Positions 36,601 through 49,080 are shown, counted from the stretch's first letter. The stretch: 64,000 nt of DNA from Marthasterias glacialis (GCA_911728455.2 CAJVRT020000002.1:124001-188000), one strand, 5' to 3'. Numbers and translations: made by a program. The notes: generated from the sequence alone by a model not told the origin.

Positions 36601-39600
36601 TGAATAGAATTTAAAAACACCTAAGGGTACATGTACATAGTTCATAAACTAATGAGTTTACTTGAAGGTAAATATATTATTATGATGAACAATCAGTTTT
36701 AAGGGGAATGATTGCTTGGATTAACATTGCTACACATGTAGAGACAACGTTTTAGGGGAAGTTCAATGACTGAACATGCTTTTAACAAGTAGAGCGAACC
36801 GACATATTCACCGGAATAAGGGAAACAAGACTTGAGCTGCTTTCACCTGCATTGATTAAATGCATGTAAAAACAAACAGAAAGGAAACAACTTTCTATGA
36901 GTTGTTGTATACCAAAATACCATTTGCCACTTACATCTGTTTCATCAAGACTGCTCATGTCAAGCTGGGCTGCCAGTCTGCTGTAACTGCTTTTTGCATC
37001 CGTCTTTTTGGTTCTCTGGAGCGGTTGGTCGTCCTGCAAAGGCAAAAACAAATAACAAAAGTAAAATAAGAAAAATACAATTTTTTAGGTTAACAATCAC
37101 ACTAAACTGCCACTCCTTATTAGTACAAATCCGTAGGTTTACATTTTAAACATGTTTACCTTTTCATGTTGATGAGAATCAGTAACATCTTCTGGACCGA
37201 CTTGGGCACAAATATTGCTTGATTTATTCACTTTTTTTTAAGAGGGCCGGGTCTCTTAAATGTGTCATATTCTCGTTAACCTAGTCTGCGTTCTTGTAGT
37301 CAGTGAAAAGTTCTTTCTGCCATTGTTCGTCAGGAAATAGCATAAATAAAAATTAAATATTATTCATAGCCAAAAAATACGGCTTCCCTTAAAGTGTTCA
37401 ATTTGGTGTGGATATCTGCCAAAGTAATGGCTTTAAATTTGTTCAATGCCAGATGAAGGCAATAGGCATGACTTAACCATGCAATGTGCAAAGGAATGTA
37501 CATGTATGCACAAGATGCACAAGTACAATGTAAGCACAAGGCTCATGTCACATTGTGAAAACAACGCATTGTGAAAAATTTTTTTTTTCCAGTACATGCA
37601 AATACATAATCTGTGAACACTTGGTTAATATTTCTCCACTCACCTCATCATCGCTATCGGAATCATCATCCTCAAAGGGCCTCTTCTTGACGGGTAATCG
37701 TTTACCTCTCCCCATCTCCCCTGCACCGACACTTGCTGCGCTTTTGGACGACTGCTTGGTCATATTGTTTCGTACCTGAACCAGCTCTTCTCTCTTGTCT
37801 GGTGAGCATGTAAAGAAGGAAAGATGTGTTACGTTACTAACAGTTCAACTTGAATATGGTACTAACTAATTAGCATTCATGGGGCCTGTTGTGCAACCTT
37901 TTCCTTATGTAATATTAAATGAAGATGTCTCAGCTACATCCCTCTTATTTGACTTTTCATAAGGGATAATCAGAAAAAAACCTGTCAGAGATGAATTGGA
38001 CGATCTGTTCAGACAAAAAAAATAATCAAACAAAAATAAAACCTAACAACAAATGTGTGTGTGCTCTTGTGTGGGGAGCAAAATTGGTCGAGCCAAGACA
38101 TTTTCGGGCGTATTTTATTACAAATAAAAATGTTAATGATGCCTATTAGTTTTAAAGTATTCACTTAAATAAAAAATAAAAAAGATTTGTGGATGTTGAT
38201 GTGAAATGTTTTTGTATCAAAGCAAAACATATACAATTAAACACAGTTGGCTGTTCAGAGGTAGACTCACACACCTCATAAAAGCACCAAGACACACAAT
38301 ACTTATGGTAAGATCTACCTCCCTGATAAGATCAAGCATATTTGCAGGATATTACAGGAATACACCTAAAACCATGCTATTAAACTGACTACAACTCCCT
38401 TTTTTTCAGTCTGATTGACTGATGCAAGTTTAAATTTCAGTTTTGCTAGTTGGTCGATTGTTTATTTGCTCTGGCCAACTTTATACACTCTACTTCCTGC
38501 CTTTAAGCACCACTAGTGTAGGTATCTATTACAAATGCCAGCTGGTTGGTCAATTGTTTATTTGCTCTGGCCAACTGTACATCCTGCCATGTACTACCAG
38601 TATGGGTATCTATTACAAATTCCTGCATGTCTTTATAAAATGGTTAAGCTGACCATTATGTCAGCTTAAAAGCAGTGGTTATGTAAAAAAATGATAAACT
38701 GGTTCTGACAGAAATAAAGTAGGCCTAAATTGTTGTAGTTAGATTTATTGCTTTTAGCATTCTTATTTAATTATTTCAACAAGAGAAAGCCTTTTAAAAC
38801 GTGTCACAAAACAAGCTTGTCGTACAAGGTTTACAGATTGGAAAGCTGGGGTCCCATCTATAACAATACCCCTTAAATTTGTTTTGGTTTTCTACTCTAC
38901 TCTGCAACCAACTTTACTGGGTTCAAATATTGGGGGGAAATTACAAATTTAGCAGAAAAAATATATATATACACGACCGCACGACTATCAACAACAGCAA
39001 AAAACTTGTTGGTCATCACCGAGATGATTTTATGGAATTTAAAATCATCTATGTGAATGGACATAACCAAAAACAAAATTGCTTACTCCAAGTCATAACA
39101 ATGAGTCATAAATACAAAACAAAATACAAATGAAAAGTGGTGCTGAGAAATGACTCATAAGTGTGAAATAAATATAAATAAAAGCTAAACTGTTACAGGA
39201 GGGGATACCAGAAAACACTTTTCTTACACCTAAAATAAGAAGGCCTAAAAATCTAAATAACAAAAGAAACTAGCCACTGTGCCAGGGGATTAAGTAATAA
39301 AACCAGCTTAACAAACTTGAAAAAGCTACACAACCCAATGGAGCTCATATGGGTATGTAAATCCCTAAACAAACATAAAGAAACAAGCCAAGCCTGTCAG
39401 GGGATTAAGTAATAAAACTAGCTCTTCTTGGAAAAAGCTACACAACCAAAATGGAGCTAAAACCCTTAACAAACATATTGAGAATAAAAACTTAACACAT
39501 TTTGCATTGGCAAGGCATGTTCCAATGGTCCTCTCTCAAGACTCAATTTAGTTCAAAAAATGTTTAACAATTTTCTATCCAGAGTAAAGTTAAACTAGGT

Positions 39601-40332
39601 TACTTAAACTATGAAACATTCAGCCAAGTTCAAAAGTAAAAACAAATTTAAACTAGATGAAAACAACACCTGTTCCGACGGTAGGTCGGAACAGCTAAGT
39701 AGCCCTACCTAGAGATAATTAAAGAAGGCTTATATTTACAAGGTTATTATTAGGCCTTTTTATTTACAGACGTCATATGCCTATGGACTTATTATTAAGA
39801 ATTAACATCCCCCCCCTTGTTTTACAACAAGTGAAAACAACAACAAAACAAAAAACTAGTAGGCCTAAACAAAACAAATTATAACATGGAAAGAAATGAA
39901 AAAAACATACATATTTATAAACGAAGAGTGTTTGACTTTGTTGTTAATTCTGAACCATAATAATATCATTGATATATTAATATGGACATGGTGACGAGAC
40001 TTATCACCCAAACAATTATGAGCATCAATCAACATGTCACCTAAACTTAATAATAAAAATTAATAGAAGTACCCGACTTGGAACTTCACCACACGACGTA
40101 TATCAGTATATTGATTCTCACCTGAAAAAATAATAACCTTCGCCGGAAATTTTTTCCCTCGGTGTCGCTTGTTCCCAGAACTTCGCCATTCCACCATGAC
40201 CATCATGGAATGGGGCCAGGTTTCCTCATCGAAAGGCGGTAGGTCCTCCCTCTCGTCGCAAATCCAGGAAGACTCGCCGATTTCCACACAGTTTTCTTCA
40301 AAGAAGTCAAACAGTGCGAACTTCATACTCAT
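33666..40332 (-). CDS. Coiled-coil and BEN-domain protein of the EnSpm/CACTA element
   Basis: Minus-strand exons with GT-AG borders and matching phases: 40,332-40,122 (MSMKFALFDFFEENCVEIG; ends KFPAKVIIFS), 37,798-37,644 (DKREELVQVRNN, basic patch, DDDSDSDDE), 37,033-36,935, 36,255-36,105 (KVELEKERREKMNYKKEARN, coiled coil), 35,732-35,596 (GSPRGSPGCSPGPN), 34,846-34,642 (GLITRDMLLRSNTKDPQKL, THSLTGSK: BEN-domain core) and 33,781-33,666 (TVRSHFPDRLPKDIKSYMRQ, the BEN C-terminal helix, then stop). An exon from 36,019 leftward (EIKTAVSKKIAKGEK) is likely but its donor is unclear. BEN domains bind DNA or chromatin. A TnpA-like role on the subterminal arrays is inference. An AATAAA-type signal overlaps the stop region. 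Confidence 0.78.
38447..38625. repeat. Imperfect tandem duplication of about 95 bp
   Basis: TTGGTCGATTGTTTATTTGCTCTGGCCAACT, then GGTATCTATTACAAAT, occurs twice. It lies in the long first intron of the BEN-protein gene. Confidence 0.75.
39258..39478. repeat. Imperfect tandem duplication of about 115 bp
   Basis: CAGGGGATTAAGTAATAAAAC, then AAAAAGCTACACAACC and ATGGAGCT, occurs twice in the first intron of the BEN-protein gene. Confidence 0.72.
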
Positions 40333-40344
40333 TCTGGAGGTCAA

Positions 40345-41048
40345 TTATTATAACTTTTATAATAATATTAATAATGCAACGACGAAACCAGGTCAAAAGG
40401 TTAAAAGTGGAGATCGGAGCGTGTGACTAGAGCTGCTGGCTACCAGATACATACGATTATGACATGAACATGTACGACACGTCAATGTACAGTACAGTAG
40501 TACATGCGCTTACATACCACGCGGCGCATGCATGCAAGCTAGATAAATAGAGAGCGAGTGTTTATTATTCGCGCGCATTTGTATGTAGAGGTCACCGTCT
40601 AGTCTGCAGCTGTGCATCGAAACAATAATATACTGAGAAACGAAGGCTGGATTTCAGACGGGAGCGGTGGGTGGTTTCTATGGTTTCACTATTATATTTC
40701 ACTAACCAGAAACTTATAAGGCAATCCTTCTTGTTCTGTTTCCCTTTTTATTGAAGTTTTTATCATGATAAATAAATGATTGTATATTTTAAAAAAACAT
40801 GCAAGAATGTGACTGAAAAAAATAGATTAATACTTTTTATTAAATTGTTCGTCTTCTTAGTGTTTGTAAAGGAGCCTATTATTTTATCAGCCCTTAGCAG
40901 GGTACCAGTTTGCGTACATCTGTTTCATGTAAATATTGAGAAACCAGCGCGACAAAACAAAGAAAGACCCGGCCTGAGCTAGCTAGAGACGCGCAACATG
41001 TTGTGCATTTCAGAATAAAATTTAGACGGTTGAAGGTGTTTTTATTTT
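40345..41048. promoter_or_regulatory. Probable bidirectional promoter between the two transposon genes
   Basis: The BEN gene (minus) and the transposase gene (plus) start head to head with about 700 bp between their first ATGs. A GC-rich patch with CACGCGGCGCATGCATGCA lies near 40,517-40,535, beside a TAGATAAATAG string. Promoter activity is inferred from this arrangement only. Confidence 0.4.
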
Positions 41049-44000
41049 ATGATGGCCGAAACCGAAAAGCATGTCGTTCCTAATTCATGTACTGCTTCAG
41101 CCGCTGGAACAGCAATTCGACAAGAACAACAGCTAGTAACAAGGGGGCCTTACAAGCGTTATCTTCGCGATACCTCTATCATCATTCCGAAGGCGAGAAG
41201 GGAAAAAAAACGATTGGTGGGGCTGGGGGAAACGGGAGGACTCCCAACAACAGCCATGACAGCGATGGGTGGCACAGCAATTCCCGATTCAAAGTCAAGT
41301 TCTTCAGACATGTCAGAAGACGACAGTGACTCCGACGGCGATACTGAAACATTACCAACAAGACGGTAAGATCCAAATACAAAGCAGACATTCTGCCGCG
41401 ATCGTGATTGCGATCGCGTTTTATTTGCATTTTATGCAGTAAAACGCGCATCTGCTGTCGGTCATCTGTCGAGCGCAATCAACAAATTTGCCCAACAACA
41501 TTCTGCGCAATTTGTAATTTGCGCTATGCAGAATAGGCAAATTAATTTTGTGTATCGAGCAATTTGAGGATTGCGCACCTTCGTGTGCAATTAAAGCATT
41601 GAAAACCTATGAAAAAATAATGAATAATGAAAAAAAGCCTTATGTCATTTCAAAAATGCCCGGAGGCAAATCTAAAAATTTCATTCTCATGATGGCCTTA
41701 ACTTTAATTATTTATTATGTTTATTCGGGAAATTGTGCGTAGGCCTATGGCTATGGCATGATTAATATCATGGATAAAAATGGCGCCACCACTTTTTCAT
41801 TCGCTATATTATGAAATCATAATATAGAATTTAGTATCTTATTCTTATTTACCTCAATCAATTCAAATCAATCAATGAGGATGAGATATCCTTTTTTTTT
41901 TTACATTGTTCTAATTAATTTATTTGAACTTAAAAATTAAATTAAATTTTTAAAACATTTTCATTTTCAAAGCATGAGCTACAACAATCTACATAGAATA
42001 AGATAGGCTACCGTACTAGGCCTACTAGAACTTTTTAAGTTTTGTCCGCTATCGTCTCCCATATCCATACCTCACAGACGTACATCTCTCGTGGCAATTT
42101 GAATTAGGATGATGGTTCAATGAATTTTGGAATCGCAAATCTCTCTATTTTTTTGTTAATCTCTTCGTGGTTCCAAGACGTCTATATGTTTTGTACACAA
42201 AGCACGGATCAGGTTTTTTGGTTTTTTTTCTAGGACGAACGTGTGCAGATAATTCTCCACGTTTGTCCGAGGAAAAAAAAATACACGGATTGTCGTTGAC
42301 AATGGGCATTTGTAGTGTAGTGGTAACACGGAGTAGTTCGGTACTGAATTATGGTAACAACTTATCATTTTTAACCATTTTTGAGATTGCGGAGTGGATT
42401 TTCTGTCGTCCCAGGGGACAATGATATATCAAAAGGACAGAGCCTAATTTTGGCGAGATAAAAAAAAAAGAGGGAGATGCGATTCCAAAATTCATTGAAC
42501 CATCATCGTTATTGCCGTGAGAGATGTACTCCTTGAGGTACCTATGGTTACGGGAGACGATAGCGGAACAAAACCGAAATAGTTCTAGGAGTAGTAGGCC
42601 TCCTAGTACATAACCTTTTTGAGATAACACTTTAAATGCTTAAGTTTCAATCACAATGTTGCTCTAGTTGATGTTGCTTGATGAACAATGTTAACTTTAT
42701 TTTATCTTTAACATAACAGGCATCGTGACATCAATATCGGCACATGGTCCACTTGCTCCTGTAATCCTGAAGAACTTGCTGAAGGGCCAGCAGATGATGG
42801 TGTATCTGACAATACAGGCGTAACAGGTGACTTCATGGATGGAGGTGACTCCGATGCTCCTCGATCTGATGGAGCTGGTCACGACCCTTATCTTCATGGC
42901 TGTGGTGGTGACCCTGATGGTGACCCTGATGGTTCCGAAGACAACTCCGATGGCCCCCCTGATGGCGACGATGACGACCCCAATGGCTCTGACGGCAACT
43001 CTGATGACTCCTTCGAAAGTTCTGACGATGACTCCGATCTTCCTGGGGGTGATTCTGACGAGAATTCTGATGCAGGAAACAATGACCACCCAGCTGGTGC
43101 TCATGGCATGAAGGTATTTCACCCAAACATTGATCATCAGCTAGTTGTATGAAACACTGTATAAATATTTGGTTGTCGCGAGTGCCATGGAAAATAATAA
43201 TAATAACATGCATTTATATAGCGCTTAATACCAGGTTTCTAAGCGCTGAAACATATCTGAGATTCTATATGGACTGTTACTTGAAGATACAGAACCAATT
43301 GAAATGAAACGTGCATCCAAAATGGTTTGAGGCTAGATAATACAATTGCAAAAATAAAAGGAAACCATTTCTGTTTTAGATTGAAAGGCACTCAATTAAC
43401 GATACATCCTTGTCATTGGATGTCAGAAACGCACAGAAAAGTTTCCAAGTTGCCACGCCGTTTAACGCAGTGTGCCTACCATGTGAACATAATCATCTAT
43501 TTCCTCATATGTTCCAAGTCATTGTTCTACCGACTTTACATATTTATTAAGTAGAATAAACTATAATATACATGCATTCAAATGTAAGTATTTTCTGGTG
43601 CTGGGCCAACCGGAACCCACCATAAATAAAACCCATTCTTTTACGAGGTACTGTATGCAGATGTACACGGTTTCATAAAGCCGACTGACTGTGATTTGTG
43701 TTAATTGAAGCAAAAGTTTAAAAAAATCGCAAATGGAAATTCCATGCCCCTGAAAAAAGCATGCCCCTAACACATGCCTCAATATAGCTTGAAATTGTAA
43801 TCATAATTGTGTGTGCTTTTCTTCTTTTCTTTTTTTATCAGGATGGACAAGAGCAAGTTTCTAACATGTCGTCTCTCACCAAAGTACAACTTCTGATTTT
43901 GGTCTTCAGTTTTGTGATCAGGCATCAGTTGAGTGATACTGGACTCAGCGACCTGCTTCTGATCCTGAATTTAATTCAGCCATCTTGCGTACCCAAGACG

Positions 44001-46073
44001 AAGTATCTTTTTTATTCAAACTTCATAGTAGACAATGCTATGGATGTTCACTTTTACTGTGATGATTGTCTAGCGTATATAGGCAAGACCCCTGATATGT
44101 CCCACTGTCCAGATTGCAATGTTCCATTTTCGAAAACTGTAAGTGAAAAAAAAGGGAATTTCTTCCTGTACTTGCCAGTTGGTGATCAACTAAAGGACTT
44201 GCTCGAAAATCATGGACTAGCGTCACAGTTAAATAAACCTGTTGACAGAGCGACAATTGGCGACATATCAGATGGTCTTGCCTATAAGCGGCTAGAAACA
44301 GATGGGGCATTCGATGGTCAGTTTAATATGTCTCTTATGTGGAACTCTGATGGAGTTCCATTGTTCAAGAGTTCAAAGTTTTCGTTAACGCCTGTTCAAT
44401 GTATAATAAATGAAATTCCCAAAAAACAACGATCAAAAAATGTCATCCTTGCTGCCCTTTGGTTCGGGCCTAAAAAACCAAAAACAGATACCCTATTTTA
44501 TCCCTTTATACAAGAAATGAAAAAGTTAAGTACAGAAGGCTTGACATTTAAGTATCAAAATCAAACTTTTCGTTCCAAGGTATGTGCCCCTATTTCCTCA
44601 GTTGATTCACCTGCTAGAGCTCCTTTACAAAACATCAAACAATTTAATGGAGAGTATGGTTGTAACTTTTGCCTCCACCCTGGAGAAACTGTAGCCCGAG
44701 GCAACGGGAGGGCCCGTGTATACCCGCTTACAGATGACCTTCCAGAGAGTAGATCTTATGAAAATATGACAGAGCATGCGGCTCAGGCCTTAGACCAAAA
44801 CGAATGTGTTTATGGTGTGAAAGGCCCTGTAATTCTATCTTTATTACCAAGGTTTGATATATCATGGGGTTTTGTACCAGAGTATATGCACGCTGTTTTT
44901 CTGGGTGTTGTGCGTTCATTTTTCAATAACTGGTTTGAATCAAGCTCACATGGCCAAGATTTCTATTTAGGACGTTTAAGAAGTGTTGTTGATAAGAAAC
45001 TGTGTAGTATTAAACCACCAAATGAGGTTTCCCGCCTTCCCAGGTCAGTCAACGATTCCAAGTTTTGGAAGGCTACAGAATGGCGAAATTTTCTTTTTTA
45101 TTCCCCTGTCATTTTGCAAGGTATTCTTCCCCCACGATTTTTAAAGCACTGGTGGTATCTAGTATATGGAATTTATAATTTAATTGGATGTGATATTTCA
45201 CAAGACACTTTGAATAAGAGTAATTTAGCACTGTGCAAGTTTGTGTGGGATATTCCAAGACTGTATGGATCAAATTTGATGTCTTATAATGTTCATCTTC
45301 TCACACATCTTTGCCGAGGTGTGAAGCTTTGGGGGCCTTTGTGGGCGACGTCTGCTTTTGTGTTTGAAAATTTTAACCAGACGTTGTTGCAATTTGTCCA
45401 TGGTACTCGTGGAGCTCCGCAACAAATTTGTAACAAATTTCTACGATCGAAGCAACTTGGGAAATATGCCCACCTGTACCTCCAGGATGCGAATGAGTCT
45501 GTGAAAAGATTGTTTTCCACAATGACCAAAAATTTTCCTGGCATCCAAAAGGCATATTTTCTGTCAAAAAGTCTAACTGGCCTAGGATCACCATTCATAA
45601 CCGACATAACTGCATATGAATATGTCTGCATATCAAGATTAATAGGAAGAAGAATTATTTCCAGAGCTGTTAGGTTCAATAGATTTGTTGTTAAGGGAAT
45701 GTTATGCCACACTGAAGGATACAGCAGAAAAGTAAATAGAAATGACTTCATTGTTATTTTGTTAGATAATACTGTAATGAAAATAGAGAAATTTATAATT
45801 GTTTGTTTTGATGATTGCCAATGTCATGATATTCCTTGTGTCTGTCAAGAGCTCGCATTAATAATTGGTACGGAGCTGCAGTTGCAGTTGCCACAGCTGA
45901 GAGTATATGACAGCGATGTTGGTGACAATTTGGCAAAGGCGTATTGCACAAGAGTCGATTCACTTAGCAAAGTAGCCGTTTGCGCAGAAAACATACGTGG
46001 CAAATGTTTACTGTTGCCTTCAGGTAGAACGAATGTATATCTCCCCTGGTTGAGCAATGAGTACACAGACTAG
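41049..46073 (+). CDS. tnp2-like transposase of the EnSpm/CACTA element, three exons
   Basis: Exons 41,049-41,365, 42,720-43,113 and 43,842-46,073 join in phase (ACA-AGA-CG|GTAAG to CAG|G; AAG|GTATTT to CAG|GAT) into about 980 residues. Exon 1 is basic with Ser/Asp runs. Exon 2 is a strikingly acidic Asp/Gly/Ser/Pro stretch (GGDPDGDPDGSEDNSDG). Exon 3 holds a zinc-finger-like CDDCLAYIGKTPDMSHCPDC, then the tnp2 hallmarks: DGVPLFKSSKFSLTPVQC, NVILAALWFGPKKPKTDT, CNFCLHPGETVARGNG, GFVPEYMHAVFLGVVR, WRNFLFYSPVILQGILPP, MSYNVHLLTHLCRGVK and WGPLWATSAFVFENFNQT. It should catalyse cut-and-paste excision in the nucleus. The second ATG (41,052) has the better context. AATAAA lies at 46,295-46,300. 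I see no stop or frameshift. Confidence 0.88.
42013..42609. mobile_element. Fold-back element (about 600 bp) in transposase intron 1
   Basis: The left arm (GTACTAGGCCTACTAGAAC, CCGCTATCGTCTCCC, GATGGTTCAATGAATTTTGG) is mirrored on the right (CCAAAATTCATTGAACCATC, GGGAGACGATAGCGG, GTAGTAGGCCTCCTAGTAC). The arms are about 150 bp. The centre contains a second, smaller inverted pair (GACGAACGTGTG and CACGTTTGTC). Open frames here do not resemble any protein. Confidence 0.82.
43194..43255 (+). mobile_element. Possible 3'-tail fragment of an L2-type LINE or SINE
   Basis: AATAATAATAATAACATGC, then ATTTATATAGCGCTTAATACC and TCTAAGCGCT, resembles the 3' end of the LINE at 51,400 (reverse: ATTTATATAGCGCCGG). 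It sits in transposase intron 2. Confidence 0.4.
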
Positions 46074-46300
46074 GCTGAACAAGTTGTTAATTATTTAATC
46101 CATTATTTGTACCATTTTCAAAAGTGTTATGCCTGGGTAAATGCAGCTTGGTCTATGTACTTTCATTTCTGACCATTACGGTACTTGGTCCTATTCTTGT
46201 GTATTCATTGAAACATCATGTCTTGTTTAGTTACTCAACTATTAGTTTCATGTTCATTTTTAAAGATGTACAACTCCATGCAGAATGGGATTGAAATAAA

Positions 46301-47050
46301 CTGTACAGAAATAAACATACTTATGTAAGATAAAACCTGTTATCAACAATTTGTATTGATTTAAAGGTAAAACATTCATAGCATGGACTTTTCATCTATA
46401 AACTTGACCAGACTCCACTCTCGAGTAACTTTTCTGATTACCAAATTTGTATTTGAGATAACATTTGTACCGGTTTTTACACGTGAAAAAATATATATGA
46501 AGTTATTTGGTTGACATCAATTGATACTCCATTGTGATTAATGTACGGCAGGTGAATTAAAATGTTAACGTTATCAATGCAATGATTTTCTTAAAACATA
46601 GCTGATGAGAGAAAATAGGCTCTGACCGATAATATGCATAATTTCAAAAATTAATCTATCAACTTATGAAGCACACACCTTTCAGCCTTCTTAAAATTGA
46701 TGTGTAATCCGTCTATTGTACATATGAATGCGGATGTATAAAGTTGACATAAATAAAATGTTAGCATACTGCAACGACATAAACTTACTTAGTTTGTTTT
46801 TGGTAAATGCTTGGTGTTGTGAATATACAAACAATTATTAACCTCTGTTCAAACCCAATTTAGTCCTGTTTCCTTCACTGAAACACTTTTCCCCGAATGG
46901 CCTAGTAGACCTCTTGAACAGCCACTACTACAGTCGGAGCAGATGTACACGTACATCTAATTGTTTTGTACATGTACAAACTGTAGAATTTAGTTTGACA
47001 TGTACGACAATAATATACTCTCGTATTACCAAAGCTTAAAGTTTCAATGC
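46301..47050. other. Element interior downstream of the transposase
   Basis: AT-rich sequence following the polyadenylation signal. No gene is recognised. Confidence 0.5.
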
Positions 47051-48271
47051 ACAAAAAACAATTGTTTTACTACAAGGATACTGCAGAATTGCTGCTGTTA
47101 TCATTGCAGTAAAGTTAAAGTGAATCTACAGTAAACCATGGTTAGAAATACTACAGTATTACTTCTATAATACTGCAGATTCACTATAGTTTGACTAGGG
47201 TTTTGATGCAGTAAAGTTTTAGCATTGTCAAATTTTATTACCATTGTTTTACTACAAGGGTACTGCAGTATTACTGCAGTTTTTATTGCAGTAAAGTTAA
47301 AGTGAATCTAAAGTAAACTAAGAGTAGAGATACTATAGTATTACTTCTAAAATACTGCAGATTCACTATAGTTAGACTTGGGTTTGGATGCAGTTTTTAC
47401 TGCAGTAAATGTGTAGTATTATCAAACAATTTACCATTGTTTTACTACAAGGATACTGCAGTATTACTGTAGTTTTTATTGCAGTAAAGTTAAAGTGAAT
47501 CTAAAGTAAACTAAGAGTAGAGATACTATAGTATTACTTCTAAAATACTGCAGATTCACTATAGTTTGACTTGGGTTTGGATGCAGTTTTTACTGCAGTA
47601 AATTTAAAGTATTATCAAACAAACTACTATTGCTTTACTACAAGGATACTGCAGTATTACTGTAGTTTTTATTGCAGTAAAGTTAAAGTGAATCTAAAGT
47701 AAACTAAGAGTAGAGATACTATAGTATTACTTCTAAAATACTGCAGATTCACTATAGTTTGACTTGGGTTTGGATGCAGTTTTTACTGCAGTAAATTTAA
47801 AGTATTATCAAACAAACTACTATTGCTTTACTACAAGGATACTGCAGTATTACTGAGATTTTTATTGCAGTAAAGTTAAAGTGAATCTACAGTAAACTAA
47901 GAGTAGAAATACTACAGTATTACTTCTTAAATACTGCAGATTCACTATAGTTTGACTTGGGTTTGGATGCAGTTTTTACTGCAGTAAATTTGTAGTATTA
48001 TCAAACAATTTACCATTGTTTTACTACAAGGATACTGCAGTATTACTGTAGTTTTTATTGCAGTAAAGTTAAAGTGAATCTACAGTAAAAATAAGAATAG
48101 AATTACTATAGTATTACTTCAAAAATACTGCTTATTCACTATAGTTTGACTTTAGTTTTTATTGTAGTAAAACTACAGTAGTTTTACTTTAGTGAAAACT
48201 TTACTTGTACTTTACTTACTACAGTAAAACTTTATGAACTTTAGTAAAACTACAGTTTTACTATAGTAAAT
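47051..48271 (-). repeat. Right subterminal array of the EnSpm/CACTA element
   Basis: Tandem units of 193 bp (TTTACTACAAGGATACTGC at about 47,441, 47,634 and 47,827), each containing TTTTTACTGCAGTAAA, AATACTGCAGATTCACTATAG and AGTTAAAGTGAATCTA. The unit differs from the 110-bp unit at the left end, but both are built from the same ACTGCAGT, ACTATAGT and ACTGTAGT palindromes. Confidence 0.9.
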
Positions 48272-48293
48272 CTATGGTGGATTTTTATAAGGG
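48272..48293 (-). repeat. Right terminal inverted repeat
   Basis: CTATGGTGGATTTTTATAAGGG, the inverse of the left terminus with one mismatch, followed by the TG duplication. Confidence 0.88.
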
Positions 48294-48295
48294 TG

Positions 48296-49080
48296 TCTTT
48301 ACTTCAGTCATTTCGTGTCTACCTGCACACGGACAATGTATGTACAAAACAGAGCGATCTATACGAAAGCTATAACTAGGATAGTATGGAGCTCAGTGAG
48401 TGCAGGTGCCATCACACTTATATCCCAATAACAATATCCGTTTTATTGTTATAACTTACTCGCCATTTCAAGACGACTTACCGAAACTTAGATGGCGACT
48501 TATCTAGACAATCTGTCATGCCAGGTTGTATTTTCTTAGACTATGAAGTCCTAAATTTCGTTGCAAGTTTCGCGAATAACTCAACTTGGAGATTTAAATT
48601 ATTTCTTTTTTTTACATGACACTCTTGCAGCTCTGTACGAACCTTATGATATACTGGTAAAAACAATGTAAAAAACATTTAATATAAATATATACAACAC
48701 CGTTTTTAGACTTTAGTTTTCGCAGTTATGTACAGTCCGCTCGAAAGTGGGGATAGCATACTGTCTCTTTGTTGCCAATCATAATAAAGTGGTTAACCTA
48801 GGTCACCGATGGCTTCGGGTTGTGTTTTGACGAATTATATTCAAAATAATAATGTAGACCTACAGGTACTTGTATCGAGTCTATTACCGTGCAATCTGCT
48901 GACTGGCAACGCCGTCCAACATAATGTCTGCATTTTACTCTTTGTGGATCAAGATTTTAGTGTTACAAATCATGAGTACAAATATGCCTGCAGGGAGTTA
49001 CGAAATGAGATAATCAATTTTGCTTGGATATTAGATCAATATAAAGCTGAAATTCAAATCAAGCACAATAAAAAGATTTC
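48296..49080. other. Non-coding interval right of the transposon
   Basis: I see no gene. The open frame 48,809-49,165 runs into the palindromic element at 49,081 and has no motif. Confidence 0.45.

Larger units (their letters stand above)
29973..48293 (+). mobile_element. 18.3-kb EnSpm/CACTA-class DNA transposon, apparently whole
   Basis: The ends are CCCTTATAAAAATCCACTATAG at 29,973 and its near-perfect inverse at 48,272-48,293 (the outer 17 bases are identical). They are flanked by TG at 29,971-29,972 and 48,294-48,295. Inside each end lies a long subterminal array. The centre encodes two divergent spliced genes: a tnp2-like transposase (plus, 41,049-46,073) and a coiled-coil/BEN-domain protein (minus, 33,666-40,332). 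Exon phases in the transposase are all consistent and I see no stop, so the element could be, or recently have been, autonomous. Smaller fold-back elements have inserted at 32,670 and 42,013. At 18.3 kb it is large for an animal member of this class as far as I know. Confidence 0.85.

Noticed and set aside
37155-37225. An extra exon of the BEN-protein gene (NICAQVGPEDVTDSHQHEK)
   Set aside because: The donor is good, but no acceptor gives the required phase, and the flanking exons already join in phase without it.
42697-43213. Minus-strand frames of 126-146 codons opposite transposase exon 2
   Set aside because: They are antisense to a low-complexity acidic exon whose splice sites and phases fit the plus-strand gene.
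45293-45751. 152-codon minus-strand frame
   Set aside because: It is antisense to the conserved part of the transposase.
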